Source: Herbaspirillum robiniae (GTDB lineage: Bacteria > Pseudomonadota > Gammaproteobacteria > Burkholderiales > Burkholderiaceae_D). From it: DNA of 64,000 nucleotides. This document shows positions 39,773 to 50,170 of this stretch, one piece after another (the stretch's first letter is position 1; each line of letters begins with the position of its first letter). The DNA is taken from NCBI RefSeq assembly GCF_002213415.1, contig NZ_NJGU01000011.1:1-64000 (forward strand), written 5' to 3'. The notes below the pieces were generated by a model. That model did not search any database. It had not been told where the DNA came from and saw nothing but the letters and a program-made list of their open reading frames with translations. A program made the position numbers and the translations under genes.

Positions 39773-40522
39773 GTGTTACTCAAAGACAAGATCGCCGTCA
39801 TCACCGGCGCGGCTTCCGCGCGCGGCATCGGCAAGGCTGTGGCGCGGCTGTTCGCGCAGCAGGGCGGCCGCGTGGCCATTCTCGACCTCGATGAAGGCGC
39901 GGCCGCCGCGGCCGCCGCCGATATCGGCCCCGGCCACATCGGCCTGGCCTGCGACGTCACCGCCCGCGGCGACTGCGAGCGCGCGGCGCAGGAAGTCATC
40001 CGGCGCCTGGGCCACGTCGACATCCTCGTCAACAACGCCGGCATCACGCAGCCGCTGAAGATCATGGACATCGCCCCGGAGAACTACGAGGCCGTCACCG
40101 ACGTCTCGCTGCGCGGCACGCTCTACATGAGCCAGGCGCTGATTCCGCACATGCGCTCGCGCCGCAGCGGTTCCATCGTCTGCCTGTCGTCGGTGTCGGC
40201 GCAGCGCGGCGGCGGCATCTTCGGCGGGCCGCACTACTCGGCGGCCAAGGCCGGCGTGCTGGGCCTGGCGCGCGCCATGGCGCGCGAGCTGGGGCCGGAC
40301 AACATCCGCGTCAATTCGCTCACGCCCGGCCTGATCCTGACCGACATCACCGGCGGCAAGCTGACCGAGCAGATGAAAACCGAGATCCTCAAGGGGATCC
40401 CGCTGAACCGCCTGGGCGAGGCGCAGGACGTGGCCAACAGCTGCCTGTTCCTGGCCAGCGAGCTGTCGTCCTATCTCACCGGCGTCACCCTGGATGTGAA
40501 CGGCGGCATGCTGATCCACTGA
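39773..40522 (+). CDS. Short-chain dehydrogenase/reductase (SDR)
   Basis: The 249-residue classical SDR should oxidise a hydroxyl to a ketone with NAD(P)+. The cofactor loop reads TGAASARGIGKA, two residues longer than the usual TGxxxGIG but seen in several SDR subgroups. LDLDEG after the second strand suggests NAD preference; NNAG, Ser in LSSVSAQRGGG and YSAAK form the rest of the site, and the end DVNGGMLIH is typical. The GTG at 39773 is preceded by AGGAGACAAGC. First gene of a cluster with split transketolase and TRAP genes, so it may make the ketose the transketolase cuts. Confidence 0.88.
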   Translation: MLLKDKIAVITGAASARGIGKAVARLFAQQGGRVAILDLDEGAAAAAAADIGPGHIGLACDVTARGDCERAAQEVIRRLGHVDILVNNAGITQPLKIMDIAPENYEAVTDVSLRGTLYMSQALIPHMRSRRSGSIVCLSSVSAQRGGGIFGGPHYSAAKAGVLGLARAMARELGPDNIRVNSLTPGLILTDITGGKLTEQMKTEILKGIPLNRLGEAQDVANSCLFLASELSSYLTGVTLDVNGGMLIH

Positions 40523-40588
40523 GCGGGCGTCGCGCCTACTTTCCATTCCAACCTGCAGTTTCCTGTCACCTTTGAGGAGAGCCATCTC

Positions 40589-41437
40589 ATGCAAAGCAGT
40601 GAATCACGCACGCCGCACGTTCCCTTGTCCGAGCGCGCCTACCGTATCCGCAAGAACGCGCTGCGCATGGGCGAGATCCAGGGCCAGGGCTATATCGCCC
40701 AGGCGCTGGGCATCGCCGACGTGCTGGCCGTGGCCTATTTCCACGCCTTGCGCTACAAGCCGGAAGACCCGCACTGGGAGCCACGCGACCGCTTCCTGCT
40801 GTCCATCGGCCACTACGCCATCGCGCTGTATTCGGTGCTGATCGAAGCCGGCGTGCTGCCGGCGGACGAACTCGATACCTACGGCTGCGACGACAGCCGG
40901 CTGCCGATGTCGGGCATGGCCGCCTATACGCCGGGCATGGAAATCACCGGCGGCTCGCTGGGCCAGGGCTTGTCGGTGGCGGTGGGCATGGCGCTGGGCC
41001 TGAAGCGCAAGTCCTCCAAATCCTTCATCTACAACCTGCTGTCGGACGGCGAGCTCGACGAAGGCTCGACCTGGGAGGCGGCGATGTCGGCCGCGCACTG
41101 GAAGCTGGACAACCTCATCGCCATCGTCGACGTCAACAACCAGCAGGCCGACGGCCCCTCAAAGAGCGTGCTCAACTTCGAGCCGCTGAAGGAGAAGTGG
41201 GAAGCCTTCGGCTGGTATGTGCAGCGCGTGGACGGCAACAACATGAAGGAGGTGGTCACCGCCTTCGACCGCGCGCGCGTGCTGGCCGAGGCCAAGCCGC
41301 GCATGATCATCTGCGATACCAAGATGTGCAAGGGCGTGCCTTTCCTCGAAGGGCGCGAGAAGAATCACTTCATCCGTGTCGATCCCGACGAGTGGACGCT
41401 GGCGCTCGACACCCTCTACGTTGGGAGCGACGCATGA
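40589..41437 (+). CDS. Transketolase, N-terminal (TPP-binding) subunit
   Basis: The 282-residue protein equals the N-terminal third of a transketolase. It has the thiamine diphosphate motif GDGELDEGSTWEAAMSAAHW ending in VNNQ (about 152-181), plus GSLGQGLSVAVGMALGLK and CDTKMCKGVPFLEG. Split transketolases occur in archaea and in bacterial catabolic operons. The stop overlaps the start of the C-terminal partner by ATGA, so the two are made together. RBS GAGGAGAG lies upstream. Confidence 0.92.
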   Translation: MQSSESRTPHVPLSERAYRIRKNALRMGEIQGQGYIAQALGIADVLAVAYFHALRYKPEDPHWEPRDRFLLSIGHYAIALYSVLIEAGVLPADELDTYGCDDSRLPMSGMAAYTPGMEITGGSLGQGLSVAVGMALGLKRKSSKSFIYNLLSDGELDEGSTWEAAMSAAHWKLDNLIAIVDVNNQQADGPSKSVLNFEPLKEKWEAFGWYVQRVDGNNMKEVVTAFDRARVLAEAKPRMIICDTKMCKGVPFLEGREKNHFIRVDPDEWTLALDTLYVGSDA

Positions 41438-42468
41438 ACCAGCCGCTGAAAAAAGAACAGCTGCAGCCCCAGGGCAAGGCCGGCGCGGGCAAGCGCCTGA
41501 CGACCTCGGCCATGATCGCCTCGATCGCCGGCGAAGGCCAGGCCACGCGGCCGGCGCCGTTCGGCCACGCGCTGGCCGAGCTGGCCAGGACGCGCCAGGA
41601 CATCGTCGGCATGACCGCCGACCTGGCCAAGTACACCGACCTGCACATCTTCGCCAAGGAGCATCCGGAACGCTTCTATGAGATGGGCATGGCCGAGCAG
41701 CTGCTGATGGGCGCGGCCGCCGGCATGGCGCGCGAAGGCATGGTGCCGTTCGCCACCACCTACGCCGTGTTCGCCTCGCGCCGCGCCTACGACTTCATCT
41801 GCATGGCCATCGCCGAGGAAAGCCTGAACGTGAAGATCGTCTGCGCGCTGCCCGGCCTGACCACCGGCTACGGCCCCAGCCACCAGGCCACCGACGACCT
41901 GGCGATCATGCGGGCCATGCCCAACCTGACCGTGGTCGACCCCTGCGACGCGCTGGACATCGAGCAGGCGGTGCCGGCCATCGCCGAGCACCAGGGGCCG
42001 GTCTACATGCGCCTGCTGCGCGGCGCGGTGCCGGCGGTGCTGGACGAATACAACTACAAGTTCGAACTGGGGCGCGCCAAGATGATCCGCGACGGCCGCG
42101 ACGTGCTGATCATCTCCAGCGGCCTGATGACCATGCGCGCGCTGGAGGCGGCCAAGCTGCTGCACAAGGACAGCGTGGACGTCGGCGTGCTGCACGTGCC
42201 GACCATCAAGCCGCTGGACGTGGAGACCATCCGCCGCGAGGCCGCGAAGTCCGGTCGCATGGTGGTGGTGGCGGAGAACCATTCGGTGGTCGGCGGCCTG
42301 GGCGAGGCGGTGGCCGGCGAGCTCATGCGCGCCAACATCCGCCCGCCGGCGTTTCGCCAGATCGCCTTGCCGGACGCCTTCCTCGACGCCGGCGCGCTGC
42401 CCACGCTGCATGACCGCTACCGCATCTCGGCGGCGGTCATGGCGCAGGACATCAAGTCCTGGCTGTAG
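41434..42468 (+). CDS. Transketolase, C-terminal subunit
   Basis: The 344-residue protein combines the pyrimidine-binding and C-terminal domains. RFYEMGMAEQLLMGAAAGMA holds the catalytic Glu (about residue 88) that activates the cofactor; TTYAVFASRRAYDFI and HQATDDLAIMRAMPNLTVVDP are family segments, and the C-terminal domain starts near LELGRAKMIRDG-like FELGRAKMIRDGRD. About 40 residues of N-terminal extension are Lys/Gln-rich. With the preceding gene it should transfer two-carbon units between ketose and aldose; the actual sugar is unknown. Confidence 0.92.
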   Translation: MNQPLKKEQLQPQGKAGAGKRLTTSAMIASIAGEGQATRPAPFGHALAELARTRQDIVGMTADLAKYTDLHIFAKEHPERFYEMGMAEQLLMGAAAGMAREGMVPFATTYAVFASRRAYDFICMAIAEESLNVKIVCALPGLTTGYGPSHQATDDLAIMRAMPNLTVVDPCDALDIEQAVPAIAEHQGPVYMRLLRGAVPAVLDEYNYKFELGRAKMIRDGRDVLIISSGLMTMRALEAAKLLHKDSVDVGVLHVPTIKPLDVETIRREAAKSGRMVVVAENHSVVGGLGEAVAGELMRANIRPPAFRQIALPDAFLDAGALPTLHDRYRISAAVMAQDIKSWL

Positions 42469-42602
42469 CGGTTCCACCATGCATTCCGCGGCGGCCGGCG
42501 CAATGCCCGCCGCCGGCGGCGCCTCATCCTTTCGCTTCAGATCCAGGCAGGACAGCTATGCAGTAGAGACAAAAAATAATTCCTAAAACCAAGGAGACAG
42601 AC

Positions 42603-43646
42603 ATGAAGGACACCAAGGCATTGACCCCGAGCGGGCAGACCCGCCGCAAGCTGCTCACCTGTGGCGCCGTCGGCGCCGCCCTGCCGATGTCGGCCTGGGT
42701 GGCCAGGTATGCGCACGCCGCCGAGTTCAACCTCAAGTACGCCACCGGCCAGGACCCGACCCATCCGGTCAACACCCGCGCGCAGGAAGCCATCACGCGC
42801 ATCCGCGAAGCCACCAACGGCCGCGTCGACATCAAGCTGTTTCCGGCCAACCAGCTCGGCTCCGACACCGACCTGCTGGCCCAGGTGCGCAACGGCGGCG
42901 TGGAGTTCCTGACGCTGTCGTCTTCCATCCTGGCCACCGCCGTGCCGGCCTCGGGCATCTTCAACACCGGCTTCGCCTTCGCCAACTACGACGAGGTGTG
43001 GAAGGCGGTCGACGGCGACCTCGGCAAATACGTCTACGGCCAGATCGACAAGGTCGGCATCATGAGCATGTCGCGCGCCTGGAACAACGGCTTCCGCCAG
43101 ATCACATCCTCCACCAAGCCGGTGCGCACGCCGGCCGACCTGCAAGGCATGAAGCTGCGCGTGCCGCCGGCGCCCATCCTCACGTCGCTGTTCCAGGCGC
43201 TGGGCGCGGGGCCTACGCCGATCAACTTCAACGAGGTGTATTCTTCGCTGCAGACCAAGCTGGTGGAAGGGCAGGAGAACCCGCTGCCCATCATCGCCAC
43301 CGCGCGCCTGTACGAGGTGCAGAAGTACTGCAGCATGACCAGCCACGTGTGGGACGCCTACCTGGTGCTGGGCAACAAGCGCGCCGTGCAGAAGCTGCCC
43401 AAGGAGGTGCAGGAAGTCATCATGCGCGAGATCGACCGCGCCGCGCAGGATCAGCGCAACGACATCGCGCTGCTCAACGATTCGCTGCGCAAGGATCTCT
43501 CCGGCAAGAACCTGCAGTTCTTCGACGTCGACAAGACGGCCTTCCGCGACGCGCTGCGCAAGTCCAGCTTCTACAAGGACTGGAAGGCCAAGTTCGGCGA
43601 CCAGGCCTGGAAGATCCTGCAGCAGTCGGCCGGGGAGCTGGCGTAA
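42603..43646 (+). CDS. TRAP transporter substrate-binding protein (DctP family)
   Basis: The 347-residue periplasmic protein should capture an organic acid for the fused permease next to it. The N-terminus TRRKLLTCGAVGAALPMSAW followed by ARYAHA suggests a twin-arginine signal peptide (cleavage near residue 39). Core features are PANQLGSDTDLLAQVRNGGV, the Arg of TPADLQGMKLRVPPAP that normally grips a substrate carboxylate, and FNEVYSSLQTKLVEGQENPL. AAGGAGACAGAC precedes the ATG. The stop overlaps the permease start (TAATG). Confidence 0.93.
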   Translation: MKDTKALTPSGQTRRKLLTCGAVGAALPMSAWVARYAHAAEFNLKYATGQDPTHPVNTRAQEAITRIREATNGRVDIKLFPANQLGSDTDLLAQVRNGGVEFLTLSSSILATAVPASGIFNTGFAFANYDEVWKAVDGDLGKYVYGQIDKVGIMSMSRAWNNGFRQITSSTKPVRTPADLQGMKLRVPPAPILTSLFQALGAGPTPINFNEVYSSLQTKLVEGQENPLPIIATARLYEVQKYCSMTSHVWDAYLVLGNKRAVQKLPKEVQEVIMREIDRAAQDQRNDIALLNDSLRKDLSGKNLQFFDVDKTAFRDALRKSSFYKDWKAKFGDQAWKILQQSAGELA

Positions 43647-45541
43647 TGGGCGCCGTGCATCCGGCGGCGCCGCATGCGCACGGCCTTGCCGGCAGCGCCG
43701 GCGACGCCTCCGGCGAGAAGCGCTGGCTGGCCTCGCTGGAGCGCGCGCTGGGTTATGTGATCGAGGTGCCCGCCGTGATCGCGGTGGTGGCCGAGGTGGT
43801 GATCCTGCTGGCCGCCGTGATCTGGCGCTTCTGCCTGCACCAGCCGCTGGTGTGGGCCGACGAGCTGGCCTCGACCGTGTTCCTGTGGCTGGCCATGTTC
43901 GGCGCTGCGGCGGCGCTGCGGCGCGGTGAGCACATGCGCATGACGGCGCTGGTGGCGCGCTGTTCGCCGGAGTGGCGCGCGCGCATGGAAACCCTGGCGG
44001 TGGCCACGCCTTGCCTGTTCATCGCCATGCTGCTGTGGCCGGCCTTCGAATACGCCGAGGGCGAATGGCTGATCGAGACGCCCGCGCTGGGCATCCCGGG
44101 CACCATCCGCGAGGCGGCCCTGGCGGTGGGCTGCGTGCTGATGATCGCGGTCTCGGTGCTGCGCCTGTTGCGCCATCGCACGCGCAACCTCGCCTACGTC
44201 GCCGGCGCGCTGGCGCTGGTGGCGGCCGCGCTGTACCTGGCCGCGCCCACGCTGCAGGGCATGGGCAACTGGAACCTGGGCTTCTTCTTCGTGCTGCTGC
44301 TGGCCGCGGGCGTGCTGTGCGGCGTGCCGATCGCCTTCTGCTTCGGCATGGCCACCCTGTGCTACCTGATGTGCACCACCTCCACGCCGCTGGAAGTGGT
44401 GCCGGGCCGCATCAACGAAGGCATGAGCTCGCTGATCCTGCTGGCGGTGCCGCTGTTCATCCTGCTCGGGCAACTGATCGAGATGACGCAGATGGCCAAG
44501 GCCATGGTGGCCTTCCTCGCCTCGCTGCTGGGCCATGTGCGCGGCGGCCTGTCGTATGTGCTGCTGGGCGCGATGATGCTGGTCTCGGGCATCTCCGGCG
44601 CCAAGACGGCGGACATGGCGGCGGTGGCGCCGGTGCTGTTTCCGGAGATGAAAAAGCGCGGCATGGAAGAGGGCGAGCTGGTGTCGCTGCTGGCCGCCTC
44701 CGGCGCCATGGCCGAGACCATCCCGCCGTCGCTGGTGCTGATCACCATCGGTTCGGTCACCGGCGTGTCGATCGCCGCGCTGTTTACCGGCGGGCTGCTG
44801 CCGGGCGTGGTGCTGGCCGTGGCGCTGGCGGTGCTGGCGCGCCAGCGCATCTCGGAGAGCAACCTGAAGGACGTCAAGCGCGCCTCCTTCGACGTGGTGC
44901 TGCGCACCTTCGTGGTGGCGCTGCCGGCGCTGGCCATTCCGGTGCTGATCCGCTCGGCCGTGGTCGAGGGCGTGGCCACCGCCACTGAAGTCTCCACCAT
45001 CGGCATCGCCTACACCATCGTGGTGGGCATCCTGGTCTACCGCAAGTTCGACCTGCGGCGGGTCTATCCGATGCTGGTGGAGACGGCCGCGCTGGCAGGC
45101 GCCATCCTGTTCATCATCGGCACCGCGACCTGCATGGCCTGGGCGCTGACGCAGTCGGGCTTCTCGCATTCGCTGGCGCAGATGATGGCGCAGATGCCCG
45201 GCGGCAAGTGGGGCTTCCTGCTGATCTCGATTGTCACCTTCATCGTGCTGGGCAGCGTGCTGGAAGGCATTCCGGCGATGGTGCTGTTCGGGCCGCTGCT
45301 GTTCCCGATCGCGCGCCAGCTGGGCGTGCACGAGGTGCACTACGCGATGGTGGTGATCTTGGCCATGGGCATCGGCCTGTTCGCGCCGCCGTTCGGGCTG
45401 GGCTACTACAGCGCCTGCACCATCGGCCGCGTCAGTCCGGACGCCGGCATGCGCAAGATCTGGCCCTATCTCGGCGCGCTGTTCGCGGCGCTGCTGGTGG
45501 TGGCGGCCATTCCGTGGATCTCTATCGGTTTCCTCGGATAG
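43646..45541 (+). CDS. TRAP transporter fused small and large permease (DctQ-DctM)
   Basis: The 631-residue protein joins the DctQ four-helix subunit (about 30-190, with WADELASTVFLWLAMFGAA) to the DctM transport subunit (about 205-631). DctM signatures are GVPIAFCFGMATL, SLILLAVPLFILLGQLIEMT, SGISGAKTADMAAVAPVLFP and LEGIPAMVLFGPLLFPIA. Transport is driven by a sodium gradient in known members. Fusion as in SiaQM is seen here without a frameshift. It is the last gene of the cluster; the riboswitch of thiC starts about 80 bases on. Confidence 0.93.
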   Translation: MGAVHPAAPHAHGLAGSAGDASGEKRWLASLERALGYVIEVPAVIAVVAEVVILLAAVIWRFCLHQPLVWADELASTVFLWLAMFGAAAALRRGEHMRMTALVARCSPEWRARMETLAVATPCLFIAMLLWPAFEYAEGEWLIETPALGIPGTIREAALAVGCVLMIAVSVLRLLRHRTRNLAYVAGALALVAAALYLAAPTLQGMGNWNLGFFFVLLLAAGVLCGVPIAFCFGMATLCYLMCTTSTPLEVVPGRINEGMSSLILLAVPLFILLGQLIEMTQMAKAMVAFLASLLGHVRGGLSYVLLGAMMLVSGISGAKTADMAAVAPVLFPEMKKRGMEEGELVSLLAASGAMAETIPPSLVLITIGSVTGVSIAALFTGGLLPGVVLAVALAVLARQRISESNLKDVKRASFDVVLRTFVVALPALAIPVLIRSAVVEGVATATEVSTIGIAYTIVVGILVYRKFDLRRVYPMLVETAALAGAILFIIGTATCMAWALTQSGFSHSLAQMMAQMPGGKWGFLLISIVTFIVLGSVLEGIPAMVLFGPLLFPIARQLGVHEVHYAMVVILAMGIGLFAPPFGLGYYSACTIGRVSPDAGMRKIWPYLGALFAALLVVAAIPWISIGFLG

Positions 45542-45564
45542 TCGGTATTGGTGCAGTGCAAGTG

Positions 45565-47725
<2,161 letters not shown>

Positions 47726-47728
47726 GCC

Positions 47729-47929
47729 ATGCAAATCGAACTGAACGGAAAGCTGCACCCGCTGCCGGACGGCGCCACGCTGGAGCAATTGATCGCCGCG
47801 CTGGAGCTGACCGGCAAAGCGGTCGCGGTGGCGGTCAACCGGCAGGTGGTGCCTGCGCAGTCTTGGGCTGGGCGGGCGCTTGTTGATGCTGACAGGGTGG
47901 ATGTGGTGCGGGCGATTGGCGGCGGTTGA
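47729..47929 (+). CDS. thiS: Sulfur carrier protein ThiS
   Basis: ThiS carries sulfur as a C-terminal thiocarboxylate for thiazole synthesis. The 66-residue beta-grasp protein starts QIELNGKLHPLPDGATLEQL and ends RAIGGG; the final Gly-Gly is required for activation by ThiF. No thiO or thiF is in the window. The next gene of the pathway, thiG, is 585 bases away instead of adjacent. Confidence 0.95.
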   Translation: MQIELNGKLHPLPDGATLEQLIAALELTGKAVAVAVNRQVVPAQSWAGRALVDADRVDVVRAIGGG

Positions 47930-48123
47930 TTGCGTGCTGGTTTTCCGGGGGGGGCGGCCATGAACCTCGTTCGGACTGAGTAGCCGCTTTGCTGCGTATC
48001 GAAGTCGGTGCGTATGCGGTTGTTCTTCTGCGTAGTCTGGTCTTGCTGCCTGCAGATGTACTGGCTCTGGTGCTATCTCTCTTCGGTCGGAAGGGAGCGC
48101 CGGGGGCGGCCCGGCAGCCGCTC

Positions 48124-48149
48124 ACTTTTCTTGCTCCGCCAAGAAAAGT
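48124..48149. repeat. Perfect 10-bp hairpin in the thiS-thiG spacer
   Basis: ACTTTTCTTG and CAAGAAAAGT flank CTCCGC. The arms carry T and A tracts, so it could act as a terminator on either strand and uncouple thiS from thiG. Confidence 0.75.
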
Positions 48150-48193
48150 AAGCAAAAGAAGGCGGCCGCTACCGCCCAGCCCCTTCGGGGTAC

Positions 48194-48281
48194 CCGCTGA
48201 ACCGCGCAGAAAAATGGGAAAGGAGGCAAGTCGCTACGCTCCGGCCTCCTTTCTGATTCATTTTTCCGCGCGGTTCAGCGG
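48194..48281. repeat. Long imperfect inverted repeat in the thiS-thiG spacer
   Basis: The outer arms CCGCTGAACCGCGC (48194-48207) and GCGCGGTTCAGCGG (48268-48281) are perfect complements. The stem continues through GAAAAATG / CATTTTTC with one mismatch and closes with GGAAAGGAGGC / GCCTCCTTTC-like arms around a loop near 48228-48242. The structure spans about 88 bases. Confidence 0.85.
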
Positions 48282-48407
48282 CTGGGCAGAAGCGGACTGC
48301 GTTGACGGCTCGCCTGCGGCTTTGCCTTGTTTCCGGCTCGCCTTCGGCCTCGCGGTGCTTGCTGCTCGCCTGCGGCATCGATATACAGGCTCGCCATCTC
48401 ATTTAAT

Positions 48408-48443
48408 CCGTCGTCCCCGCGAAGGCGGGGACCCAGCGACGTT
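48408..48443 (+). repeat. REP-like hairpin repeat, copy C
   Basis: CCGTC then stem GTCCCCGC / GCGGGGAC with loop GAAG (48413-48432), then CCAGCGACGTT. The flanks match copies A and B near the GIY-YIG gene; the stem differs by paired changes. Confidence 0.9.
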
Positions 48444-48514
48444 CGTTGCACGGCGCTTCGCAACAAAGCACTTCGCTCTTCGCTCCACAGAAGAGACACG
48501 AAAGGATTCTTGAA

Positions 48515-49324
48515 ATGAACATGAACGACATTGCTTCCATCAAGGAAGACGCCGGCCTGACCATCGCCGGCAAAACCTACCGCTCGCGCCTGCTGGTGGG
48601 CAGCGGCAAGTACAAGGACCTGAACGAAACCCGCGAGGCGACCGTTGCCAGCGGCGCGGACATCATCACCGTGGCGATCCGCCGCGTGAACATCGGCCAG
48701 GATCCGAACGCGCCCAGCCTGCTGGACGCGGTGCCGCCGTCGGAATTCACCATCCTGCCCAATACCGCCGGCTGCTACAACGCCGCCGACGCGGTCTACA
48801 CGCTGCAATTGGCGCGCGAGCTGCTGGGCGGGCACAAGCTGGTGAAGCTGGAAGTGCTGGGCGACGAGAAGACGCTGTTCCCCAACATGCCCGAGACGCT
48901 CAAGGCGGCCGAGACCCTGGTCAAGGACGGTTTCGACGTGATGGTCTACTGCAGCGACGATCCCATCCAGGCGCGCATGCTGGAAGACCTCGGCGTGGCG
49001 GCGGTGATGCCGCTGGCCTCGCTGATCGGCTCCGGCATGGGCATCCTCAATCCCTGGAACCTGTCGCTGATCATCGAGCAGGCGAAAGTGCCGGTGCTGG
49101 TCGACGCCGGCGTGGGCACGGCGTCCGATGCCGCCATCGCCATGGAGCTGGGCTGCGACGGCGTGCTGATGAACAGCGCCATCGCCGGCGCGCGCGATCC
49201 CGTGCGCATGGCGCGCGCGATGAAGCTGGCGGTGGAGGCGGGGCGCGAGGCTTTTCTTTCCGGGCGCATTCCACGCAAGTTCAGCGCCTCGCCGTCTTCG
49301 CCGATGGCCGGCCGCGTGGCCTGA
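48515..49324 (+). CDS. thiG: Thiazole synthase
   Basis: ThiG forms the thiazole phosphate ring from DXP, ThiS-thiocarboxylate and an imine. The 269 residues show the TIM-barrel motifs [41 protein letters not shown] with Schiff-base Lys111, and [23 protein letters not shown] at 48515 (an ATG at 48521 follows). Although in the thi operon it is separated from thiS by 585 bases of repeats; thiD follows two bases after the stop. Confidence 0.97.
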   Translation: MNMNDIASIKEDAGLTIAGKTYRSRLLVGSGKYKDLNETREATVASGADIITVAIRRVNIGQDPNAPSLLDAVPPSEFTILPNTAGCYNAADAVYTLQLARELLGGHKLVKLEVLGDEKTLFPNMPETLKAAETLVKDGFDVMVYCSDDPIQARMLEDLGVAAVMPLASLIGSGMGILNPWNLSLIIEQAKVPVLVDAGVGTASDAAIAMELGCDGVLMNSAIAGARDPVRMARAMKLAVEAGREAFLSGRIPRKFSASPSSPMAGRVA

Positions 49325-49326
49325 CG

Positions 49327-50154
49327 ATGGGCGGCGCTTATCGCTCCACGCCGCCGTGCGTGCTGGTGTTCTCCGGTTCCGACCCCAGCGGCGGCGCCGG
49401 CATGCAGGCCGATATTCCGGCCATCGGCGCGCTGGGCTGCCATCCGCTGTCGGTGCCGACCGCGCTCACGGTGCAGGACAACGTTAGCGTGTTCGCGGTG
49501 CATGCGCTGGATCCGGAACTGGTGCGCCACCAGGCGCAGGTGTTGATCGATCGTTTCGACATCGCGGCGGTCAAGCTCGGCATCGCCGGCAGTCGTGAAA
49601 ACGCCGAGGCGATCGCGGCGCTGATCCGGCAGCTGCGGGCGAAGAACCCGGCGCTGCCGGTGGTGCTCGATCCGGTGCTGGCCAACGGCAAGGGCGACAA
49701 CCTGGCCCGTGACGATGCCGCCCGCGTCATCGAGCCCCTGTACGCATTGGCCACGGTGATCACGCCCAACCTCAACGAGGCGCATCGCCTGTGCGGCGAC
49801 GTGGCGCCGGCCGAACAGGCGGCAGAACTGATGCGGCGCGGTTGCGCCCATGTGCTGCTCAAGGGCGGCCACGGCCCGCAGCAGGAGGACGTGGTCAACC
49901 GCTGGTACGCGGCGGGCGCGTCGCCGCTCGCGCCAAGCGGCAACTGGCGCTGGTCGCGCCTGCCTGACGAGTTCCACGGCAGCGGCTGCACGCTGGCCGC
50001 ATCGCTGTCGGCATGCCTGGCGCGCGGCCTGGACATGCATGCGGCCATCAGCCTGGCGCAGCGCTACACGCAGCATGCCCTGGCCACTTCTTATGCGATT
50101 GCGCAGGGGCAGCGTATCCCCAACCGCATCGCCGTTTTCGACGCCGCCATCTGA
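49327..50154 (+). CDS. thiD: Hydroxymethylpyrimidine/phosphomethylpyrimidine kinase
   Basis: ThiD phosphorylates HMP and HMP-phosphate. The 275-residue ribokinase-fold protein has SGSDPSGGAGMQADI (16-30), TALTVQDN, VLDPVLANGKGD, ITPNLNEAHRL and HGSGCTLAASLSA with the catalytic region near the C-terminus. The Asp of the usual GTGD/GSGCT motif is replaced by Cys as typical for ThiD. It is between thiG and thiE with very short gaps. Confidence 0.94.
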   Translation: MGGAYRSTPPCVLVFSGSDPSGGAGMQADIPAIGALGCHPLSVPTALTVQDNVSVFAVHALDPELVRHQAQVLIDRFDIAAVKLGIAGSRENAEAIAALIRQLRAKNPALPVVLDPVLANGKGDNLARDDAARVIEPLYALATVITPNLNEAHRLCGDVAPAEQAAELMRRGCAHVLLKGGHGPQQEDVVNRWYAAGASPLAPSGNWRWSRLPDEFHGSGCTLAASLSACLARGLDMHAAISLAQRYTQHALATSYAIAQGQRIPNRIAVFDAAI

Positions 50155-50170
50155 GCGGCAGGAGCACGAC

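Larger units (their letters stand above)
47930..48514 (+). other. Repeat-rich non-coding insertion between thiS and thiG
   Basis: This stretch has no credible gene. It holds, in order, a perfect 10-bp hairpin ACTTTTCTTG / CAAGAAAAGT (48124-48149), a small CCCCTTCGGGG hairpin (48180-48190), a long imperfect inverted repeat (48194-48281), several GGCTCGCCTGCGGC-like repeats (about 48306-48380), and a REP-like unit (48408-48443). A 174-codon open frame through it (47989-48513) is rejected. The thiG ribosome site lies at the right end (GAAAGGA, 48499-48505). Confidence 0.8.

Noticed and set aside
48124..48149. Firm call of an intrinsic terminator for thiS
   Set aside because: The hairpin is strong but is about 200 bases after thiS and its T-run is within the stem, so it is listed only as a repeat.
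47989..48513. A 174-codon plus-strand open frame between thiS and thiG
   Set aside because: It runs through hairpins, a REP-like unit and the thiG ribosome site; the protein has no recognisable features and codon use looks random.
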